Of a stretch of 10,228 nucleotides of DNA, positions 6,387-10,228 are shown piece after piece (position 1 is the stretch's first letter; each line of letters begins with the position of its first letter). Source of the DNA: an uncultured Lachnospiraceae bacterium (GTDB taxonomy: Bacteria > Bacillota > Clostridia > Lachnospirales > Lachnospiraceae); NCBI GenBank assembly GCA_905233835.1, contig CAJOGB010000056.1:1-10228 (forward strand). Direction: 5' to 3'. Below the pieces are notes generated by a model, which searched no databases, had not been told where the DNA came from, and saw only the letters and a program-made list of their open reading frames with translations. Position numbers and translations under genes: made by a program.

Positions 6387-7679
6387 ATGAAAAAAGCGGC
6401 TTTGCACAATCTTGGTTGTAAAGTAAATTCCTATGAAACCGAAGCAATGGAGCAGATGTTAATCGAAGACGGATATGAGATCGTGGACTTTCACGACAAG
6501 GCTGACGTCTATGTAATCAATACCTGTTCCGTTACGAATATGGCGGATCGAAAATCCCGTCAAATGATTCATCGTGCCAAAAAGCAAAACCCCGATGCCA
6601 TCGTTATCGCAGCCGGATGTTATGTACAAACGTCTACAATAGCCGGATTAAAACCTGAGGATTTTTCCTGCGATATCATTATCGGAAATAACAAAAAGAA
6701 TCTTTTGATTGAAGAAATCCATAAGTCCATTATCGATATTAATGACGGAGTGGCGGAATACGAGGAGTTTTCTCATTTTGTTCCAAAGGAGCACACCCGT
6801 GCGTTTATAAAAATTCAGGACGGATGTAATCAGTTTTGTACCTATTGTATTATTCCTTATGCCAGAGGACGAGCACGTTCCAGAGACTTAAACAGTATTC
6901 TTTCGGAAGTGACTTCCTGGGTGGAAAAGGGATATAAAGAAATTGTTTTAACAGGAATTCATATTACTTCCTATGGTATCCCGGGTGAAACGGAACTGAT
7001 TGATGTAATCGAAGCCATCGATTCCATTCCCGGGGTGGAGCGTATTCGTTTGAGTTCTTTGGAACCACAGGTTTGTACAAAAGATTTTTGCGAAAGAATC
7101 TCTAAAGTTAAAAAAATCTGCCCGCATTTTCATTTGTCTTTGCAAAGCGGATGCGATGCAACACTTAAACGTATGAATCGAAAGTATTCCGCTGCCGAAT
7201 ACAAAGAAGGATGCGCCCGCTTAAGAGAAGTGTTTAATCAACCTGCCATTACTACGGATGTTATCGTAGGATTTCCTCAGGAGTCTGAGGAAGAATTCTC
7301 AGAAAGCAAAGCTTTTTGTGAAGATGTTCGTTTCTATGAAATGCACGTGTTTAAATATTCCAAACGTCATGGAACTTATGCCGAAAAGATGAGCGGACAA
7401 CTTACGGAAAAAGTAAAATCTGCCCGTTCCGATGAACTTTTATCATTGGAAAAAGAAATGTCAAAAGAATATCGCTCTTACTTTATAGGAAAAGAAGTTT
7501 CCGTTTTGTTTGAAGAAAAGATTGAAATTAACGGAAAAACATACATGACCGGATTTACCAAAGAATATGTTAAAGTCGCCTATTTACTTGATAATTCCGA
7601 GATGGACTTGGAAAACGAAATAAGAATCGGTCGCATAACCTGTTTTTTAAATGATGAGTTGATGCTTTTTGAAATCTAA
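6387..7679 (+). CDS. mtaB: tRNA t6A37 methylthiotransferase MtaB
   Basis: Radical-SAM enzyme that turns N6-threonylcarbamoyladenosine at tRNA position 37 into its 2-methylthio form (ms2t6A), which stabilises decoding. The 430-residue protein has the N-terminal methylthiotransferase domain with the three cysteines of the auxiliary [4Fe-4S] cluster at C11 (NLGCKVNSYE), C47 (INTCSVTN) and C78 (AAGCYVQ). The radical-SAM cluster CxxxCxxC follows at C147, C151 and C154 (GCNQFCTYC), with RLSSLEP and HFHLSLQSG downstream. The C-terminus is the TRAM-like tRNA-binding part. NLGCKVNSYETE and YARGRARSRD point to MtaB rather than MiaB or RimO. ATG 6387 has GAGGA six bases upstream; an out-of-frame ATG at 6382 is ignored. 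Its position after thiI places three sulfur-to-tRNA functions together. No good promoter was found, so transcription may come from thiI read-through across the HPr-like gene. Confidence 0.95.
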   Translation: MKKAALHNLGCKVNSYETEAMEQMLIEDGYEIVDFHDKADVYVINTCSVTNMADRKSRQMIHRAKKQNPDAIVIAAGCYVQTSTIAGLKPEDFSCDIIIGNNKKNLLIEEIHKSIIDINDGVAEYEEFSHFVPKEHTRAFIKIQDGCNQFCTYCIIPYARGRARSRDLNSILSEVTSWVEKGYKEIVLTGIHITSYGIPGETELIDVIEAIDSIPGVERIRLSSLEPQVCTKDFCERISKVKKICPHFHLSLQSGCDATLKRMNRKYSAAEYKEGCARLREVFNQPAITTDVIVGFPQESEEEFSESKAFCEDVRFYEMHVFKYSKRHGTYAEKMSGQLTEKVKSARSDELLSLEKEMSKEYRSYFIGKEVSVLFEEKIEINGKTYMTGFTKEYVKVAYLLDNSEMDLENEIRIGRITCFLNDELMLFEI

Positions 7680-7701
7680 GGGAAAGTTTCCTTGTCATTT
7701 C

Positions 7702-7730
7702 TTTACTTTTAAATGTATTTACTTTAAAAT
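7702..7730 (+). promoter_or_regulatory. Probable promoter of the ireB-ruvX-DUF1292-rnj unit
   Basis: TTTACT (7702-7707) and TAAAAT (7725-7730) are separated by 17 bp, with four and five of six consensus matches. Transcription would start near 7737, and AAGGA (7746-7750) lies 11 bases before the ireB ATG at 7762. The region is AT-rich, so chance matches are possible. Confidence 0.5.
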
Positions 7731-7761
7731 AAAAGCATATTGAAAAAGGACGGATAAAACT

Positions 7762-8025
7762 ATGGCAGATTTAAACAACACGCAGTATTTCAAAGTTGAA
7801 AAAGAAAATGCAGTTTCCGTTAAGGATATCCTTGAACTTGTTTATAAGGCATTATCCGAAAAAGGATATAACCCGGTAAACCAGATCGTGGGATATATTA
7901 TGTCCGGAGATCCTACGTTTATTACCAGCCATAATAATGCCAGAAGCCTCATTATGAAGGTGGAACGTGATGAGTTGGTAGAGGAACTTTTGGATAAGTA
8001 TATTAAGACGGAAGGGTGGAAATAA
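7762..8025 (+). CDS. ireB: IreB family regulatory phosphoprotein (UPF0297/DUF965)
   Basis: Small cytoplasmic protein; in Enterococcus faecalis IreB is a substrate of the Ser/Thr kinase IreK and lowers cephalosporin resistance. The 87 residues match the family throughout: NPVNQIVGYIMSGDPTFITSHNNARSLIMKVERDELVEELLDKYI is the conserved core, written here only as its landmarks NPVNQIVGY, SGDPTFITSH and ARSLI. Phosphorylation in the enterococcal protein is on N-terminal threonines; here Thr7 is the only threonine before residue 30. AAGGA precedes ATG. ruvX follows after three bases, and the order ireB-ruvX-DUF1292 is the same as yrzL-yrrK-yrzB in Bacillus subtilis. Identity is clear; a kinase link in this organism is inferred because no kinase gene is in the window. 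Confidence 0.95.
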   Translation: MADLNNTQYFKVEKENAVSVKDILELVYKALSEKGYNPVNQIVGYIMSGDPTFITSHNNARSLIMKVERDELVEELLDKYIKTEGWK

Positions 8026-8028
8026 CCT

Positions 8029-8463
8029 TTGTCCGAAGAAAGAATTTTAGGCCTGGATTTTGGATCTAAAACCGTTGGTGTGGCGGTTTCCGACCCTTTG
8101 TTTTTGACGGCACAGGGTGTGGAAATTATCCGTCGCGAAAAGGAATCTAAATTACGTCAGACCTTTGCACGTATCAAAGAATTAATCGAAGAATATCATG
8201 TCACAGAGATTGTCTTAGGTTACCCAAAGAATTTAAACGGAACGGAAGGCGACCGTTGCGAAAAAACCAATGCATTTAAGGCGGACTTAGAGAATAAGTT
8301 TTCGCTTCCGGTTACTTTATGGGATGAGAGACTTACCACGGTTTCTGCCGACAAAGTTATGATGGAATCAAACATCAGAAGAGAACATAGAAAAGAGTAT
8401 GTGGATGAAATCGCTGCAATGTTTATTTTGCAGGGATATTTGGATTATAAAAGAAAAGAATAA
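8029..8463 (+). CDS. ruvX: Putative pre-16S rRNA nuclease / Holliday junction resolvase RuvX (YqgF)
   Basis: RNase H-fold nuclease of the YqgF family, linked to 16S rRNA 5'-end maturation in E. coli and also described as a resolvase. The 144-residue protein shows the complete active-site pattern: D10 in GLDFGSKTVGVAVSD, the strand VLGYPKNLNG, E100 in WDERLTT, and D126 in YVDEIAA. The start is TTG at 8029, which yields SEERILGLDFGSK at the usual distance from the first Asp; no ATG or GTG lies suitably placed. A purine-rich AAGGGTGGA (8012-8020) at the end of ireB is the probable ribosome site. The three-base gap to ireB implies coupled translation. Confidence 0.94.
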   Translation: MSEERILGLDFGSKTVGVAVSDPLFLTAQGVEIIRREKESKLRQTFARIKELIEEYHVTEIVLGYPKNLNGTEGDRCEKTNAFKADLENKFSLPVTLWDERLTTVSADKVMMESNIRREHRKEYVDEIAAMFILQGYLDYKRKE

Positions 8464-8478
8464 GATTGGTTTTGTATT

Positions 8479-8743
8479 ATGGAACAGATTATTTTGAATT
8501 CTAATGAAGGAGATTCTATTTCCTTTTATGTAATAGAAGAAACAAAATTAAACGGAACTCAATATCTATTGGTATCAGGAAACAGAGGGTGCGGACGTCG
8601 AAGAAGTAGGTTCTACTGTCTTAAAATGCGTATCTGAAGAAGGCGAAGAAGCGATTTACGAATTCGTCGAAGATGATGCGGAGTGGGATGCTGTCCTTAC
8701 TGTTTTTTCCGAGTTGCTTGAGGATGTAGATATCGTGGAATAA
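8479..8743 (+). pseudogene. DUF1292 family protein (YrzB-like), interrupted by a frameshift
   Basis: From ATG 8479 the first frame gives 52 residues and stops at TGA 8635-8637. Its first 33 residues (MEQIILNSNEGDSISFYVIEETKLNGTQYLLVS in pieces: SISFYVIEE, NGTQYLLVS) fit the start of DUF1292 proteins. The following residues (GNRGCGRRRSR) do not. In the +1 frame from about 8576 the expected acidic remainder appears, 55 residues ending at TAA 8741: QETEGADVEE, TVLKCVSEEGEEAIYEFVEDD, FSELLEDVDIVE. That frame has a stop at 8549-8551 and no start codon before 8576, so it is not a separate gene. The break lies close to 8570-8580 and equals one extra or two missing bases. Joined length (about 87-88 residues) is normal for the family. 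No clear Shine-Dalgarno site precedes the ATG. DUF1292 has no settled function. It could be a sequencing error, a true mutation or, less likely, frameshifting. Confidence 0.88.
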
Positions 8744-8765
8744 AAGAACGGACGAAAAATAGTCA

Positions 8766-8773
8766 AAAGGAGG
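8766..8773 (+). promoter_or_regulatory. Ribosome binding site of rnj
   Basis: AAAGGAGG, a full match to the anti-Shine-Dalgarno core, ends five bases before the TTG at 8779. It decides the rare start codon, because no ATG or GTG is in frame at a suitable distance. Confidence 0.85.
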
Positions 8774-8778
8774 ACATT

Positions 8779-10228
8779 TTGAACGAATCTAAAAATAGCA
8801 AATTGCGTATCATTCCCCTGGGAGGTTTGGAGCAGATCGGAATGAATATTACTGTCTTTGAATATGAGGACAGTATTATTGTTGTGGACTGCGGTCTTGC
8901 TTTCCCCACAGATGATATGCTTGGCGTAGACTTGGTAATTCCCGATATATCCTATTTATTGGAGCATGAGGATAAGGTAAAGGGATTATTTATTACTCAC
9001 GGACATGAGGATCATATCGGTGCGATTCCTTATGTGTTAAAACAATTAAATATGCCTATTTATGCGACGAAGCTTACAATGGGTATTATTGAGCATAAAT
9101 TACAGGAACATAACCTTTCTTCACAGGTTCGAAGAAAGGTGGTTAAGTACGGTCAGTCCATTAACTTAGGACCATTCAGAGTGGAATTTGTAAAGACAAA
9201 TCACTCCATTCAGGATGCGGCAGCTTTTGCCATCTACACTCCGGCAGGTGTTGTGTTCCATACCGGAGACTTTAAGGTGGATTATACACCGGTATACGGA
9301 GATGCCATTGATTTACAGCGTATCGGTGAAATCGGTAAAAAAGGTGTTCTTGCGGTGATGTGTGATTCCACCAATGCGGAGCGCCCCGGATTTACCCAGT
9401 CTGAACGTACGGTTGGACGTCAGTTTTCCAATATCTTTGCGGAAAATACCACCAGACGAATTATCGTGGCGACCTTTGCCTCCAATGTTGATCGAGTGCA
9501 GCAGATTATTAACTCTGCCGAGAAGTTTGATCGAAAAGTAGTGGTAGAGGGACGAAGCATGGTAAATATCATTTCCACTGCTTCGGAACTGGGCTATTTA
9601 AATATTCCGGAGAACACGTTGATCTCCGTTGATGAACTTAAGAATTATCCGGATGAAAAGACGGTTATCATTACCACAGGTTCTCAAGGTGAAACCATGG
9701 CGGCTCTTTCCCGTATGGCAAACGGTATGCACAGAAAGGTTTCTATTACAGCTAACGATACCATTGTATTTTCGTCTCACCCGATTCCGGGAAACGAAAA
9801 AGCGGTTTCAAATATTATGAACGAGCTTTATCGAAAAGGAGCGAAGGTTATTTCTCAGGACGTACATGTTTCCGGACATGCTTGTGCCGAAGAAATCAAA
9901 TTGATTTATACTTTGCTTCAACCGAAGTATTGCATTCCCGTTCATGGTGAATACAAACACTTAAAGGCTCAGGAAGCTATTGTTAAGGAATTGGGATATG
10001 AGTCAAAGGATGTATTTATCATTACATCCGGAGATGTTTTGGAGTTAGACAATGAGTCCGCAAAGGTAACGAGCCATGTTCATACCGGAGCTATCATGGT
10101 GGATGGCCTCGGTGTCGGTGACGTGGGAAATATCGTTCTTCGCGATCGTCAGCATTTGGCGGAAGACGGAATCATTATTGTTGTAATGACGCTTCAAGCC
10201 GGAACCGGATTGGTTTTGGCGGGACCGG
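8779..10228 (+). CDS. rnj: Ribonuclease J, 3' end outside the window
   Basis: Metallo-beta-lactamase/beta-CASP ribonuclease with 5'-3' exonuclease and endonuclease activity, central to mRNA decay and rRNA maturation in Firmicutes. The frame is open from TTG 8779 to the last base: 483 of about 555 residues. Translation begins LNESKNSKLRIIPLGGLEQI, the typical N-terminus. Metal ligands fall almost exactly at B. subtilis RNase J1 positions: H74, H76, D78 and H79 in THGHEDHIG, H142 in TNHSIQDA, D164 in HTGDFK, and H389 in PVHGEY. H367 lies in VSGHA. The beta-CASP domain (about 210-365) carries VATFASNVDR and TTGSQGE. Only the C-terminal domain is cut off by the window edge. It follows the broken DUF1292 gene by 35 bases without a terminator, so it is probably in the ireB operon. 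Whether the genome also has a second RNase J cannot be told. Confidence 0.97.
   Translation, partial: MNESKNSKLRIIPLGGLEQIGMNITVFEYEDSIIVVDCGLAFPTDDMLGVDLVIPDISYLLEHEDKVKGLFITHGHEDHIGAIPYVLKQLNMPIYATKLTMGIIEHKLQEHNLSSQVRRKVVKYGQSINLGPFRVEFVKTNHSIQDAAAFAIYTPAGVVFHTGDFKVDYTPVYGDAIDLQRIGEIGKKGVLAVMCDSTNAERPGFTQSERTVGRQFSNIFAENTTRRIIVATFASNVDRVQQIINSAEKFDRKVVVEGRSMVNIISTASELGYLNIPENTLISVDELKNYPDEKTVIITTGSQGETMAALSRMANGMHRKVSITANDTIVFSSHPIPGNEKAVSNIMNELYRKGAKVISQDVHVSGHACAEEIKLIYTLLQPKYCIPVHGEYKHLKAQEAIVKELGYESKDVFIITSGDVLELDNESAKVTSHVHTGAIMVDGLGVGDVGNIVLRDRQHLAEDGIIIVVMTLQAGTGLVLAGP

Noticed and set aside
7678..7710. Possible terminator after mtaB (AAGGGA / TTCCTT with a 4-base loop)
   Set aside because: The stem is only six pairs including a G-U and is followed by a broken T-rich stretch, so it is too weak to call.
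8570..8582. Programmed ribosomal frameshift in the DUF1292 gene
   Set aside because: There is no slippery heptamer, no in-frame stop at the shift point (the first-frame stop is about 55 bases further on) and no clear stimulatory structure. Error or mutation is more likely.
9598..9780. Short open frames on both strands inside rnj
   Set aside because: They lie wholly within the clear RNase J reading frame and lack ribosome sites or recognisable protein features.

Overview
The window reads as ordinary chromosomal housekeeping DNA of a low-to-mid GC anaerobic Firmicute (Bacillota, class Clostridia), most likely a Lachnospiraceae member. The reasons are the gene order (dnaK-dnaJ-prmA ... mtaB, then ireB-ruvX-DUF1292, then RNase J), the short ThiI without a rhodanese domain, strong Shine-Dalgarno sites, and TTG starts. 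The family-level assignment is inference. No mobile element, CRISPR array, rRNA or tRNA gene was found, and nothing looks like a new defence or mobile system. Gene density is high; the longest stretch without a gene is about 90 bases.

Layout. (1) Positions 1-2620 hold the 3' part of dnaK and all of dnaJ, the end of a heat-shock chaperone operon, closed by a clear intrinsic terminator. (2) prmA (ribosomal protein L11 methyltransferase) follows with its own extended -10 promoter, whose -35 region lies inside that terminator. (3) A second good promoter at 3681-3709, bracketed by an inverted repeat, drives a cysteine desulfurase and thiI, one base apart. Together they move sulfur from cysteine to tRNA uridine-8. 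(4) A small HPr-like gene on the minus strand converges on thiI, with overlapping stop codons, and diverges from mtaB. Its apparent terminator is written into the thiI coding sequence. (5) mtaB (methylthiotransferase for t6A37 of tRNA) continues the tRNA sulfur theme. (6) From about 7700 a promoter leads into ireB, ruvX, a DUF1292 gene and RNase J (rnj). The last runs off the right edge after about 483 codons.

How the genes fit together: chaperones and PrmA serve protein folding and ribosome modification. The desulfurase, ThiI and MtaB make sulfur-containing tRNA nucleosides. IreB, RuvX and RNase J cover kinase-linked cell-wall stress control, RNA/DNA processing and mRNA decay.

Points worth a second look: the DUF1292 gene is split by a frameshift near 8575; the HPr-like protein lacks the phosphorylatable His-15 but keeps the Ser-46 site, as in Crh; its terminator lies inside thiI; and a palindrome surrounds the -10 box of the desulfurase promoter.
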